A stretch of DNA of 64,000 nt, from assembly GCA_018222805.1 (NCBI GenBank), contig JAAEZQ010000009.1, positions 1 to 64,000 on the forward strand. The letters run 5' to 3'. Shown piece by piece: positions 1 through 9,265 of the stretch. The notes beneath the pieces are model-generated. The model made no database searches and was not told the DNA's origin. It saw nothing but the letters and a program-made list of their open reading frames with translations. The stretch's first letter is position 1; each line of letters opens with the position of its first letter. A program made the position numbers and the translations under genes. The DNA comes from Vibrionaceae bacterium. Its GTDB lineage: Bacteria > Pseudomonadota > Gammaproteobacteria > Enterobacterales > Vibrionaceae.

Positions 1-37
1 CTGTTAAAGATCTGATCGTGGAGCAAGAGTTTAGTTC

Positions 38-69
38 AAAAAAAGTCCCTCACATCATGTGAGAGACTT
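38..69 (-). terminator. Rho-independent terminator downstream of purN
   Basis: On the minus strand a hairpin (AGTC and CTCACAT arms, one C/A mismatch, one-base loop) runs directly into seven T residues. It lies about 60 bases past the purN stop codon. Bases 1-37 contain no gene I can identify. Confidence 0.75.
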
Positions 70-75
70 CTGTAT

Positions 76-103
76 AAAAGACAGGCCTTTGGGGCTGCCT
101 TTT
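76..103. terminator. Second hairpin downstream of purN, possibly bidirectional
   Basis: An imperfect inverted repeat pairs AAAAGaCAGgCC with its mirror GGgGCTGcCTTTT. It has short A and T runs on both sides, so it could act on either strand. It lies between the purN stop and the stronger hairpin at 38-69. Confidence 0.45.
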
Positions 104-126
104 GAATTTTTGAGAGAGAGTTACTC

Positions 127-768
127 TTATTCCTCAGCTGCGTAGCCGTGAGCGCCAAGTAGTTTGCCATCTAGCCAAGCTTTGCCGTCTTGCATCTTCA
201 GCCTATCTTCAACCAGCCATTTGGTGACGATTGGATAGATGGTGTGTTCTTGAGTTTGAACACGAGCGGCAAGGATATCCGCATCATCATCTTCAAATAC
301 AGGCACTTTTGCCTGCAGAACAACTGGACCACCGTCCAGCTCTTCTGTTACGAAGTGAACACTGGTGCCGTGCTCTTTATCTTGAGCGTCAATCGCACGT
401 TGGTGAGTGTGCAATCCTGGGTATTTTGGTAGCAGGGAAGGGTGAATATTGATCATCTTACCCATGTAATGTTGCACAAACTCGCTGCTGAGAATGCGCA
501 TGTAACCCGCAAGAATGACGGCATCAGGCTGGTATTGGTCGATCTGTTTCATCAGCTCTGCATCAAATGCTTCACGTGACTCAAATTCCTTTGGGTCGAC
601 AAAATGGCCTTCAACATTAAATTGTTTCGCGCGCTCTAATCCGTAAGCGTCCGCTTTATTTGAGAAAACGGCAGCGACTTGCACGTTAGGCATATTCGCT
701 TCACACGCTTCCAATATCGCTTGTAGGTTACTGCCACTACCAGAAATTAGGACCACTATATTTTTCAT
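127..768 (-). CDS. purN: Phosphoribosylglycinamide formyltransferase (GAR transformylase)
   Basis: Transfers a formyl group from 10-formyl-tetrahydrofolate to GAR in the third step of de novo purine synthesis, in the cytoplasm. The 213-residue length is normal. The N-terminal GSGSNLQA loop is at about residues 10-17. The catalytic NIHPSLLP stretch puts Asn107 and His109 at the active site, and the DGGP segment supplies Asp145. The gene is downstream of purM on the same strand. The two are usually adjacent or overlapping, but here 287 bases containing a palindromic repeat and a hairpin separate them. No strong ribosome site is visible before the ATG. Confidence 0.96.
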   Translation of the reverse strand: MKNIVVLISGSGSNLQAILEACEANMPNVQVAAVFSNKADAYGLERAKQFNVEGHFVDPKEFESREAFDAELMKQIDQYQPDAVILAGYMRILSSEFVQHYMGKMINIHPSLLPKYPGLHTHQRAIDAQDKEHGTSVHFVTEELDGGPVVLQAKVPVFEDDDADILAARVQTQEHTIYPIVTKWLVEDRLKMQDGKAWLDGKLLGAHGYAAEE

Positions 769-807
769 GATGTTGAGACTGCCTTACTAATGTAGATTTT
801 ATAAATT

Positions 808-965
808 ATACCAATCACAGTAAGTGTTCAGAAATAGCGTAGGGAAAATGCTTGAGAACAAGGCAGGATTTTTCGATAAGTAGTTATTCTACAATCAAAA
901 ATTCTAACGCAGTTATCGAGTATTTTAACAAGCTAGAATGACCAGTTATTTACTACGATTGGTAT
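808..965. repeat. 158-bp imperfectly palindromic repeat (MITE-like) between purM and purN
   Basis: The element begins ATACCAATCACAGTAA and its last bases read, on the other strand, ATACCAATCGTAGTAA: 16-bp terminal inverted repeats with two mismatches. The interior is also roughly self-complementary (AAAATGCTTGAGAACAAGGC against AAAATACTCGATAACTGCG), so the whole unit could fold into a long hairpin. No open reading frame and no clear target duplication are visible. From memory, similar ATACCAATC...GATTGGTAT elements are dispersed between Vibrio genes; this needs a genome search. Confidence 0.7.
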
Positions 966-1002
966 TACCTACTATTAAAATAGTTTTCGAGTTCCAGATA
1001 GC

Positions 1003-1032
1003 AAAATGAGGACATAGCGTCCTCATTTTTTT
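1003..1032. terminator. Hairpin immediately after purM
   Basis: An 11-bp perfect stem (AAAATGAGGAC with GTCCTCATTTT) has a five-base loop and lies 24 bases past the purM stop. The T tract is strong on the plus strand. On the purM (minus) strand the U tract is mostly the stem arm itself, so termination there may be partial. Confidence 0.6.
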
Positions 1033-1055
1033 ACTTCTTGAGCGAGAATCGCAAG

Positions 1056-2096
1056 TTATTTGATTTCAACTTGTTCTTCATTTGCTTCCGCTTGAGCGAT
1101 TTCACCAATCACCCATGCGTTTTCACCTTCTTCTTGCAGAAGTGCAACAGCTGCTTCTGCTTGATCTTTAGGAAGGGCAACGATTAGGCCAACACCACAG
1201 TTAAATGTACGGTACATTTCGTGTGTTTCAACGTTACCTTTCTCTTGTAGCCATTGGAAAATCACTGGCCATTCCCAGCTATTACCGTCGATCACTGCTT
1301 TAGTGCCTTCAGGTAGAACGCGTGGAATATTTTCCCAGAAACCACCACCAGTGATGTGAGAAATTGCATGAATGTCGTGCTTCTCAATCATTTTAAGGGC
1401 TGATTTGATGTAAATCTTTGTTGGTTCTAGAAGATGCTCACCAATAGTGCGACCTTCTAGTATTTCGTTTTTGTCTGCGCCAGAGACTTCTAGGATCTTG
1501 CGAACCAAAGAGTAACCGTTTGAGTGAGGGCCGCTTGAACCGACAGCGATAAGTGCATCACCTGCCGCTACTTTCGTACCGTCGATGACTTCTTCTTTTT
1601 CTACAACGCCAACACAGAAACCAGCAACGTCGTAGTCTTCACCTTCGTACATGCCTGGCATTTCAGCAGTTTCGCCACCGATTAGGGCACAACCTGCTTG
1701 CACACAGCCGTCTGCGATACCAGAAACAACGTCCGCTGCTGTATCTACATCTAGCTTGCCTGTCGCGTAGTAATCTAGGAAGAACAATGGCTCTGCGCCT
1801 TGCACGATAAGATCGTTTACACACATCGCAACCAAGTCGATACCGATAGTGTCGTGCTTGTTCATATCCAGTGCGAGGCGAAGTTTTGTACCTACACCGT
1901 CAGTACCAGAAACCAATACAGGTTGTTTGTATTTCGTCGGCAATTCGCATAAAGCGCCAAAACCACCGATACCACCCATCACTTCAGGGCGACGAGTACG
2001 TTTTACCGCACCTTTAATACGATCTACAAGCGCGTTGCCTGCATCAATATCAACACCAGCGTCTTTATAGCTAAGAGAAGAGTTATTACCACTCAC
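1056..2096 (-). CDS. purM: Phosphoribosylformylglycinamidine cyclo-ligase (AIR synthetase)
   Basis: ATP-dependent ring closure of FGAM to AIR, step five of de novo purine synthesis, cytoplasmic. The 346-residue length matches the family. The N-terminal half has the [12 protein letters not shown] nucleotide-site segment (about residues 64-75) and the [11 protein letters not shown] loop. The C-terminal half has [17 protein letters not shown]. The start is GTG with AGGA upstream at good spacing (MSGNNSS). Its promoter region faces upp and contains a PurR-type palindrome, so purine repression is likely. Confidence 0.97.
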   Translation of the reverse strand: MSGNNSSLSYKDAGVDIDAGNALVDRIKGAVKRTRRPEVMGGIGGFGALCELPTKYKQPVLVSGTDGVGTKLRLALDMNKHDTIGIDLVAMCVNDLIVQGAEPLFFLDYYATGKLDVDTAADVVSGIADGCVQAGCALIGGETAEMPGMYEGEDYDVAGFCVGVVEKEEVIDGTKVAAGDALIAVGSSGPHSNGYSLVRKILEVSGADKNEILEGRTIGEHLLEPTKIYIKSALKMIEKHDIHAISHITGGGFWENIPRVLPEGTKAVIDGNSWEWPVIFQWLQEKGNVETHEMYRTFNCGVGLIVALPKDQAEAAVALLQEEGENAWVIGEIAQAEANEEQVEIK

Positions 2097-2162
2097 AGGG
2101 AAGTCCTCGGTATTTAAGTTGGATATGAAAACGGCGCTATTCTACCAGTGCTTAAATACAGA

Positions 2163-2178
2163 TAGCAAACGTTTGCGT
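2163..2178. promoter_or_regulatory. PurR-type operator between purM and upp
   Basis: TAGCAAACGTTTGCGT has the GCAAACGTTTGC core that is the PurR operator core in enterobacteria and vibrios. It is 67 bases upstream of the purM start and about 100 bases upstream of upp, so it could control purM and perhaps both divergent genes. Confidence 0.85.
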
Positions 2179-2276
2179 CAGTTTTTTTCTTTAGTGATAT
2201 ATCCTGATTTCTCAGCGGAAATAATATATAATCTGAAGGTTTGTTTAAATATTGCCAACTATAGCCGGAGATGGAC

Positions 2277-2903
2277 ATGAAAGTTGTTGAAGTAAAACAC
2301 CCTCTAGTAAAACATAAAATTGGTCTAATGAGAGAAGGTGACATCAGCACAAAACGTTTTCGTGAGTTAGCGACCGAAGTCGGTAGCCTACTTACTTACG
2401 AAGCGACAGCAGACTTTGAAACCGAGAAAGTTACTATCGATGGTTGGAACGGTCCAGTAGAAGTTGACCAAATTAAGGGTAAGAAAGTAACAGTCGTGCC
2501 AATCCTACGTGCTGGTTTAGGCATGATGGATGGTGTTCTTGAGCATATGCCAAGTGCACGCATCAGTGTGGTAGGTATCTACCGTGATGAAGAGACGCTT
2601 GAGCCAGTACCTTACTTTAACAAGCTTGCTTCTAACATTGATGAGCGCATCGCACTTGTTGTTGACCCAATGTTGGCTACTGGCGGCTCTATGATCGCGA
2701 CGATCGACCTTTTGAAAGAGAAAGGTTGTAACCAGATTAAAGTTCTTGTTTTGGTGGCGGCGCCTGAAGGTATCGAAGCGTTAGAAAAAGCACATCCAGA
2801 TGTTGAGCTATACACTGCAGCAATTGATGAGAAACTAAACGACAAAGGTTACATCGTTCCTGGTCTTGGTGATGCGGGTGACAAGATTTTCGGTACTAAA
2901 TAA
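2277..2903 (+). CDS. upp: Uracil phosphoribosyltransferase
   Basis: Salvages uracil to UMP with PRPP in the cytoplasm. The PRPP-binding loop [10 protein letters not shown] lies near residues 130-140. The C-terminal uracil-contact region includes [12 protein letters not shown] chose the second ATG ([11 protein letters not shown], 208 residues, the usual length) because GGAG at 2267-2270 is six bases before it, whereas the ATG at 2271 has no spacing at all. It is divergent from purM and convergent with uraA, its functional partner in uracil uptake. Confidence 0.97.
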   Translation: MKVVEVKHPLVKHKIGLMREGDISTKRFRELATEVGSLLTYEATADFETEKVTIDGWNGPVEVDQIKGKKVTVVPILRAGLGMMDGVLEHMPSARISVVGIYRDEETLEPVPYFNKLASNIDERIALVVDPMLATGGSMIATIDLLKEKGCNQIKVLVLVAAPEGIEALEKAHPDVELYTAAIDEKLNDKGYIVPGLGDAGDKIFGTK

Positions 2904-2941
2904 GCGTATAAAATAACGCAGAATCAGTTCTGAACAAAATC

Positions 2942-2970
2942 AAAGGCTTGGTATTTACCAAGCCTTTTTT
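2942..2970. terminator. Bidirectional terminator between upp and uraA
   Basis: AAAGGCTTGGTA pairs perfectly with TACCAAGCCTTT around a two-base loop and continues into a T run, with A residues on the other side. It serves the two convergent genes. Confidence 0.88.
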
Positions 2971-2995
2971 GTATGTGTCGAATTGAACCAGCGAA

Positions 2996-4249
2996 TTAGT
3001 TCGCTTTTTCTTCTTCGATCTGAGCGTTATCTACAACATGGTTTTCGCCTAGATCGTGAGGAAGCACTAGGTTAAGAATGATTGCCACGATACCGCATAG
3101 GCTAACGCCCTGTAGGCTAAATTCACCAATACCGAAAGCCATGCCTCCGATACCGAATACTAGCGTAACGGCAACGATAACCAGATTGCGAGACTTGTGG
3201 AGATCAACGTGGTTTTTGATAAGCGTGTTCAGACCTACGGTTGCAATAGAACCAAACAGTAGGATCATGATGCCACCCATTACAGGAACTGGGATGGTTT
3301 GAAGGATAGCGCCTAGCTTACCCACCAAGGCCAGAACAATAGCGGTCACTGCTGCCCATGTCATGATCTTCGGGTTGAATGCCTTAGTTAGCATTACTGC
3401 ACCAGTGACTTCACTGTAGGTTGTATTTGGTGGCGCGCCGACCATTGCCGCTGCCATCGTCGCTACCCCATCACCCGCGATAGTGCGGTGTAGACCTGGC
3501 TTTTTAAGGTAATCTTTGCCCGTCACGTTAGAAATAGCCAGCATATCACCTACGTGCTCTACTGCTGGTGCGATAGCAACCGGAATCATAAACAGAATCG
3601 CGTTGATGTTGAACTCAGGCGTGGTGAAGTTTGGCATTGCCAGCCACGCAGCTTGAGCAACTGGAGTAAAGTCGACCACACCATACGCGAGAGATACAGA
3701 GTAGCCAGCTAAAATACCACCAACAATTGGTACTAGCTTCAAGAAGCCTTTCGCAAACACACTCAGTGTAATAGTCGTTAGTAGTGAAACGGCAGAGATA
3801 ATGAACGCTGCATCGCCATTGATCAGTTGAACTGCACCATCGCCAGTTTTACCAATCGCCATATTCACTGCGGTTGGAGCTAAGCCTAGGCCGATAACCA
3901 TAATGACCGGACCAACAACCACTGGCGGTAGAATCTTATGGATGAAGCCTACGCCACGAACTTTGATCGCCGCGCCTAGGGCCACATACACCATACCTGC
4001 TGCCATTAAGCCACCCATTGTTGCACCAATACCCCAAGTTTGGATACCGAACATAATAGGAGCAATAAACGCGAAAGAAGAGGCAAGGAAAATTGGGACT
4101 GAACGTTTAGTGATTAATTGGAAGAGGAGGGTACCGACACCAGCGCCGAAGAGTGCTACGTTTGGATCGAGGCCTGTCAGAAGCGGCACGAGTACCAAAG
4201 CACCAAAAGCGACAAAGAGCATCTGAGCGCCTTGTAACGCATTTTTCAT
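2996..4249 (-). CDS. uraA: Uracil permease, NCS2 family
   Basis: Proton-linked uracil importer of the inner membrane with about 14 hydrophobic segments. The signature stretches VEHVGD (about residue 231) and PPNTTYSE (ending about residue 280) correspond to the substrate-binding regions of UraA. I prefer the ATG at 4249 (417 residues), because AGGAA stands six bases before it and directly abuts the ATG at 4255. In E. coli uraA follows upp in one operon. Here it is tail-to-tail with upp and has its own upstream PurR-like site. Confidence 0.93.
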   Translation of the reverse strand: MKNALQGAQMLFVAFGALVLVPLLTGLDPNVALFGAGVGTLLFQLITKRSVPIFLASSFAFIAPIMFGIQTWGIGATMGGLMAAGMVYVALGAAIKVRGVGFIHKILPPVVVGPVIMVIGLGLAPTAVNMAIGKTGDGAVQLINGDAAFIISAVSLLTTITLSVFAKGFLKLVPIVGGILAGYSVSLAYGVVDFTPVAQAAWLAMPNFTTPEFNINAILFMIPVAIAPAVEHVGDMLAISNVTGKDYLKKPGLHRTIAGDGVATMAAAMVGAPPNTTYSEVTGAVMLTKAFNPKIMTWAAVTAIVLALVGKLGAILQTIPVPVMGGIMILLFGSIATVGLNTLIKNHVDLHKSRNLVIVAVTLVFGIGGMAFGIGEFSLQGVSLCGIVAIILNLVLPHDLGENHVVDNAQIEEEKAN

Positions 4250-4583
4250 AATCATTTCCTATTTAAAGATACGCAGACAAATTCGGCGAATAGTATCACT
4301 CAGCAAACGGTTGCGACAATGCTCAGATCAAACTTTTCCATGATTTTAAGTGGTCAAAATATGGCTTTAGAGTTGTTTTCATACAAAAGTGCCTGTTCTT
4401 CGAGCCAAAGTTCATTTTTTGTATACGCATATAGATTGATAAGAAAGTGGACGACTTATTAGTCTACTCTGAACACTGTGCCGCAAATGGCGTAAGTCGA
4501 TTAATTTTCAGGCTATTTACCCATGAGTTGCCTTGCTCAAGGTTTGATAGTTGCTTATTATGCTTTCTCTTATTTAGAGGAAA
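4250..4583. other. Divergent intergenic region, uraA / DUF2066 gene
   Basis: About 330 bases without a gene. It holds the PurR-like site at 4301-4316 and a long-spaced inverted repeat (ATACAAAA at 4381-4388, TTTTGTAT at 4427-4434) of unknown meaning. No small ORF with a convincing ribosome site is present. Confidence 0.6.
4301..4316. promoter_or_regulatory. PurR-like operator upstream of uraA
   Basis: CAGCAAACGGTTGCGA keeps the GCAA...TTGC arms of the PurR box with one central change. It is 52 bases upstream of the uraA start. uraA control by PurR is known in other gammaproteobacteria, so the assignment is plausible. Confidence 0.65.
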
Positions 4584-5792
4584 ATGAAAACTATGCGCTA
4601 TTTAGCTCTTTTACTGATAGGTTGGTTGTCCCTGCCCGTTTACGCATTTACGCAGGTAGATATCTATCATGCTGAAGTGGTTATCGACAGTGAACAAAAC
4701 AACGGCGAGTCTGCGGCTCGTGAACAAGGTATGAAAGAGGTGATTGTTCGAGCAACTGGTTCTCAATCTTCTTTAAGCAATCCGGTTATTCAAAAGGCGT
4801 TGGACTCAAGCTCCCGCTACATTTCTCAACTCGGCTACGGCCAGGTTGATGGTAAACCAAGTTTGAAAATGCGCTTCAGCAGTGGTCAGATTCATTCTCT
4901 TCTGACTCAGGCGCAACTGCCATCATGGTCGGCTCACCGAGCAAATATTCTCGTCTGGGCGATTGAAGAACAAGCTTATGAACGTACCATTGCTTGGGAG
5001 CATTCGGACTCGTCGAAGGTTTCTGCATTGCGCGTTGCAGCGGAAACAAGAGGGTTGCCGATCACCGTTCCAGTCGGCGATTTTGATGATGTGACCGGTG
5101 TTACGGTCTCTGACCTATGGGGTGGTTTTGCAGAACCGATTGCGAAGGCTAGCCAACGTTACCCAGTTGATGCAGTGCTGGTACTTAAAGCTCAGGGCGA
5201 TCAAATTCGCTGGACGTTATACGACCAATCACCATCGGCGATTCTTGTATCGCAGCGCTCTCCTCGTAGTGGGGCTGCGTCAGGTGTGAATGCGATGGCA
5301 GAAGTGGTCGATGAGATTACTAACTATTACGCAGACAAGAGTGCAGTGGTTGTATCTGGTGAGTCTTCTGATGGAATCACGATGAAAGTGGTCAACATCC
5401 ATTCAGCGAAAGATTTTTTCCACTTAGAAAGTGCGTTAAAGAAGCTTAACTCTGTCGCAGGAAGTGAGGTTAAGCGTGTTCAGGGGGATGAACTGACTCT
5501 TAAACTAAATCTGTTGGCTTCCAAAGAAACGTTTGAAAAAGAAGCGTCATCGATCTCGCAACTGGGTGAGTACCAAGATCCAATAAAGCCAGTGGAAGAA
5601 GTCGCGCCTTTACAAACTACTCAAGATCCAATGCAAACAGAGTTGGTAGCGGAAGAAGAGCAATTGGATTCAGATGTCTTGACAGCTGACGTACCAGTTG
5701 AGGAAGTTAAAGAATCTGAGCCTGTCGTCGTTCAGCCAGTACAAGAACAGTATGATGTCGTTTATGAATGGACTTCGGGTCAACGTTCATAG
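4584..5792 (+). CDS. DUF2066 domain-containing exported protein
   Basis: A 402-residue protein with an N-terminal signal peptide (hydrophobic stretch ending near PVYAF, residue 22) and then a DUF2066-type region over about residues 23-250. The last third is acidic and rich in Glu, Val and Pro, which suggests a flexible tail. The function of the family is not known to me. A second in-frame ATG at 4593 would give a more compact signal peptide, but AGAGG is better spaced for the first ATG. It stands alone between two hairpins, so it is probably monocistronic. Confidence 0.75.
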   Translation: MKTMRYLALLLIGWLSLPVYAFTQVDIYHAEVVIDSEQNNGESAAREQGMKEVIVRATGSQSSLSNPVIQKALDSSSRYISQLGYGQVDGKPSLKMRFSSGQIHSLLTQAQLPSWSAHRANILVWAIEEQAYERTIAWEHSDSSKVSALRVAAETRGLPITVPVGDFDDVTGVTVSDLWGGFAEPIAKASQRYPVDAVLVLKAQGDQIRWTLYDQSPSAILVSQRSPRSGAASGVNAMAEVVDEITNYYADKSAVVVSGESSDGITMKVVNIHSAKDFFHLESALKKLNSVAGSEVKRVQGDELTLKLNLLASKETFEKEASSISQLGEYQDPIKPVEEVAPLQTTQDPMQTELVAEEEQLDSDVLTADVPVEEVKESEPVVVQPVQEQYDVVYEWTSGQRS

Positions 5793-5815
5793 AATGCTAA
5801 CGTTTTTTAAACAAT

Positions 5816-5847
5816 AAAAAGAGTCGCAAATCGCGACTCTTTTTTTG
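5816..5847. terminator. Bidirectional terminator between DUF2066 and DUF2069 genes
   Basis: A five-A run, a seven-base GC-rich stem (GAGTCGC with GCGACTC), a five-base loop and eight T residues. It serves convergent genes on both strands. Confidence 0.9.
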
Positions 5848-5861
5848 CTTAATCATAGGCC

Positions 5862-6302
5862 TTATTTGTTGAACTTCGCTTTTTCTTCTTTTTCCACTTG
5901 GGATAAGCGCTTCAGTTTAAGTCCCAACTCTTTACCTCTTGCTCGCGCAAACAGAATGTTGCCCAAAAAGCCTAAGGTAGTCAGTACGAGTTCAACCGCT
6001 GCGAGCCAACGCTCTCCACCATCGACATATAAAATGGTTAATGCGTGTAGAAAGTACAGCATTAACACAAAGTTTGCCCATGCGTGAGTATATGGCTTTC
6101 CTGCTAATATGCCTGGTAAAGGGAGTAATAACGGGATACACCATGCAATCGCAAGCGTTGTATTACTCAAGTGAGGGTGAGGAGACAGCGCGAGTTGCCA
6201 AATTGCTACCCAAGCGAGTAAAGCTAAGTTACCGAGCAAAGCCAAATAACGATAACTTTTCGTTTTTGCACTGAGTGCAGGTTGGTCAAAAGATTCAGAC
6301 AT
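5862..6302 (-). CDS. DUF2069 inner-membrane protein
   Basis: A 146-residue protein with about four hydrophobic segments (near residues 21-40, 48-65, 75-95 and 100-120) and a basic C-terminal tail. It matches the DUF2069 type of small membrane proteins of unknown function found beside wrbA and arsC in vibrios. It is the last gene of the bepA-arsC-wrbA-DUF2069 run, 22 bases after wrbA. Confidence 0.75.
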   Translation of the reverse strand: MSESFDQPALSAKTKSYRYLALLGNLALLAWVAIWQLALSPHPHLSNTTLAIAWCIPLLLPLPGILAGKPYTHAWANFVLMLYFLHALTILYVDGGERWLAAVELVLTTLGFLGNILFARARGKELGLKLKRLSQVEKEEKAKFNK

Positions 6303-6324
6303 CGATTTACTATCCTTGAATTTA

Positions 6325-6894
<570 letters not shown>

Positions 6895-7245
6895 TTACAG
6901 AATATCCAAAACTTGCTCTGGTGGGCGACCGATTTTCGCTTTGCCGTTTGCTACGACAACAGGACGCTCAAACAGTTTTGGATTTTGTGCCATTGCTTCG
7001 AACAGTTGTTCGTCACTGACTGACGCGTCACCTAAGCCTAGCTCTTTGTAATCGGCTTCTTTGGTACGCATCATGTCACGAACAGTCGAGAATCCTAGTT
7101 GAGCGTAGAGTGCTTTTAGCTCTTCCACAGTAAGTGGATTCTCCAAATATTTTACGACTTCTGGTGTAACACCATTTTGTTCCAGTAGTTCAAGAGTTTG
7201 ACGGCTCTTTGAGCAACGAGGGTTGTGATAAATCACGACTGACAT
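6895..7245 (-). CDS. arsC: Arsenate reductase, glutaredoxin-dependent ArsC type
   Basis: Small thioredoxin-fold protein with the ArsC signature NPRCSKSR near the N-terminus (catalytic Cys11) and a C-terminal GRPPEQVLDIL segment. In this location the family is often called YfgD or ArsC, and a true arsenate role is not certain because no ars operon is present. I take the ATG at 7245 (116 residues): GGAG is six bases before it and lies inside the ATGGAG of the upstream candidate at 7257. It sits just downstream of bepA. Confidence 0.85.
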   Translation of the reverse strand: MSVVIYHNPRCSKSRQTLELLEQNGVTPEVVKYLENPLTVEELKALYAQLGFSTVRDMMRTKEADYKELGLGDASVSDEQLFEAMAQNPKLFERPVVVANGKAKIGRPPEQVLDIL

Positions 7246-7261
7246 GGTTTTCTCCATTTCG

Positions 7262-8713
7262 TTATTGTAATGCCATGAATCGATCTCTTTGGATCATGAG
7301 CTGGTCAATTCGAGCATCGTATCGTGCTTGCTCTAAACTGCCCAACTTGGCCATTTTACTTGCTTCACTATAATATTGAATCGCTTTATTCCAATTCGCT
7401 CGCAACGCCAAAATTTCGGCGCGGGCAGCCAACTCCTCATCGTTACGCCCCAATTCGTTATAGGTTTTCGACAATAGCTGCCAGCCATTGGTATCTTCAG
7501 GGTTATCATGGGTGTATCGTTGAAGAATACGCACAGCTTGATCATTTTTATTGGCGTCAAGCAGGGCATTTGCATAGTTAATCGTCAGAACTTTATTCTG
7601 TGGATTACGCGTGAGTGCTTTACTCAGCATGTCTACTGCTTTCTCTGGTTGTTTTTTCTCGATAAACAGGTCACTCATCGCATCAAGATAAAATGGATTT
7701 CCCGGATCTTGTGCCAGCAGTTTCTTCAGTATTGGTTCAGCTTTCGATAATTGTTTACTGTCTAAATGAACTAGAGCGCGGCCATAATCAAACGCAGGCA
7801 TGATATCCGCTGTGGCTTTCTTCTGCGTTCGCTCAAACCAACCTAATGCGGCTTGTCCGTCAATGCCTGCATAACGGGCAACAATACGTGCACGGGCTAG
7901 ATGGTAGTCAATTGACGGAAGTATACGCAGTGGTGGGTATGCTTGTGCTCGTTGTCGACTGTCCGCGATTCGGTCTTCAGGAAGCGGGTGAGTAAGTAGC
8001 ATCGGAGGAGGCTTACTTGCATAACGATACTCGTCGGCTAATCGTCCGAAGAAGCGAGGCATGGCTTGTACATCAAACCCTGCTTTTGCCAGTGTCGAGA
8101 TGCCAAAACGGTCGGCTTCTTTCTCGTTCGCACGAGTATAGTTTATCTGGCTTTGCATGTTGCCAGCCGTAGCGGCTGTAATGGCGGCAATGCCGGCTTC
8201 TGGTGCTGCTATCGAAAGTAGTAGGGCGCCTGCCAATGCAGCCAAAGATGCTGGTGAACGTCTTGCTTGCTCTTCCATACTACGAGCAAGGTGTCGCTGC
8301 GTAACGTGTGCGATTTCGTGGGCAACCACTGAGGCGAGTTCACTCTCACTGCGAGCGTGTAGAAACAAACCGGAGTGCAGAGCGACATAGCCGCCAAAAA
8401 ACGCGAAAGCGTTGATGTTGCGGTCACGAATCATGAAAAAATGGAACGGTGTCTTTACGTCATTTGCATTGGCCACTAAACGGTGGCCGAGAGAATCAAT
8501 ATACTCATTAATCACAGGATCGTTAACAAGCGGCTTGCTCGCTCTGAGCATGCGCATGTAGGCATCACCATAAATCAGCTCTTGGTCTATCGATAGAGTG
8601 CTCCCTGCGGCTGTTCCAATATCGGGTAAGTCGATACTATTGGCGTAGGTTGTTGGCGAACTAATTGCAGCAGCAATACATAAGCAAACTAGCGATCGAG
8701 TGCGTTTTAACAT
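7262..8713 (-). CDS. bepA: Beta-barrel assembly-enhancing protease, M48 family with TPR repeats
   Basis: Periplasmic zinc protease and chaperone acting on LptD and other outer-membrane proteins. From the ATG at 8713 it has 483 residues with a signal peptide ending near TTYAN (residue 25). The zinc motif HEIAH is at 132-136 and the third ligand is Glu199 in NEKEAD. TPR-like helices fill about residues 290-483. The frame stays open upstream to 8848, but only the start at 8713 gives a clean signal peptide; GGAG lies about 14 bases before it, a loose fit. It heads the operon with arsC, wrbA and DUF2069. Confidence 0.9.
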   Translation of the reverse strand: MLKRTRSLVCLCIAAAISSPTTYANSIDLPDIGTAAGSTLSIDQELIYGDAYMRMLRASKPLVNDPVINEYIDSLGHRLVANANDVKTPFHFFMIRDRNINAFAFFGGYVALHSGLFLHARSESELASVVAHEIAHVTQRHLARSMEEQARRSPASLAALAGALLLSIAAPEAGIAAITAATAGNMQSQINYTRANEKEADRFGISTLAKAGFDVQAMPRFFGRLADEYRYASKPPPMLLTHPLPEDRIADSRQRAQAYPPLRILPSIDYHLARARIVARYAGIDGQAALGWFERTQKKATADIMPAFDYGRALVHLDSKQLSKAEPILKKLLAQDPGNPFYLDAMSDLFIEKKQPEKAVDMLSKALTRNPQNKVLTINYANALLDANKNDQAVRILQRYTHDNPEDTNGWQLLSKTYNELGRNDEELAARAEILALRANWNKAIQYYSEASKMAKLGSLEQARYDARIDQLMIQRDRFMALQ

Positions 8714-9019
8714 ACGTTTTAAAGGTTCTCCCAAATACCTGAGCATGTGGCAGGAGGTCGCGTACCTCACAACGTCACCACTATACTGTACGGTCATCCT
8801 GTTAATAGTATGCCCAAATAACCTCGAGAAACTCGCGGTATCATGCACCTTGAAGTCATTTGGGTATATGCTAGCAATAAGACCGAGAATAAACGAATTG
8901 GTTTCGTAAATTGTTTATATCTGAGTGATTTCAGGATCTGGTTAAATCATGTCAGAAGTGCTAGCACCAACTTAAAAAGCCGTTACAATACAACCCTATC
9001 ATAAGTGCAGAGCAATACA

Positions 9020-9265
9020 ATGGAATCCATGCTACTTGATTTGCGCAAGCAACGCTGCCCCTTAGCACTGTTACTTGCAAAGCGTCACACTGTTGAGGCC
9101 TTTGAGGGAGAAAATCAGCAGTATCATAAGCTTGTCATTCAAATTACGGATAACAGCTCTAAACAAGATATTGTAAATTACCTAAATGCCCAAGGGTATG
9201 TGGTTGATTGCCAACCAACATCAAATCACTACACATTGACTGTTTTCAAAAAGGAATCCGCTTAG
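9020..9265 (+). CDS. TusA/SirA-like small protein (sulfurtransferase family)
   Basis: An 81-residue protein (86 if the GTG at 9005 is used) with the TusA-type opening LDLRKQRCPLALLLAKR. The family motif is CPxP; here the Cys is kept but the second Pro is Ala, and the usual Gly-Leu before the Cys is absent. The remainder fits the beta-alpha-beta fold with a central segment SKQDIVNYL. It ends one base before the perM ATG, so the two are coupled. Whether it still carries persulfide sulfur cannot be told from sequence. Confidence 0.75.
   Translation: MESMLLDLRKQRCPLALLLAKRHTVEAFEGENQQYHKLVIQITDNSSKQDIVNYLNAQGYVVDCQPTSNHYTLTVFKKESA

Noticed and set aside
6895..7245. Arsenic resistance locus
   Set aside because: Two ArsC-like genes are present (here and at 15972-16322), but no arsB, arsR or acr3; both are housekeeping ArsC/YffB-type proteins in conserved contexts.
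8754..8768. GAGGTcgcgtACCTC inverted repeat upstream of bepA
   Set aside because: Only five base pairs, no T tract and no match to a known operator; could be chance.
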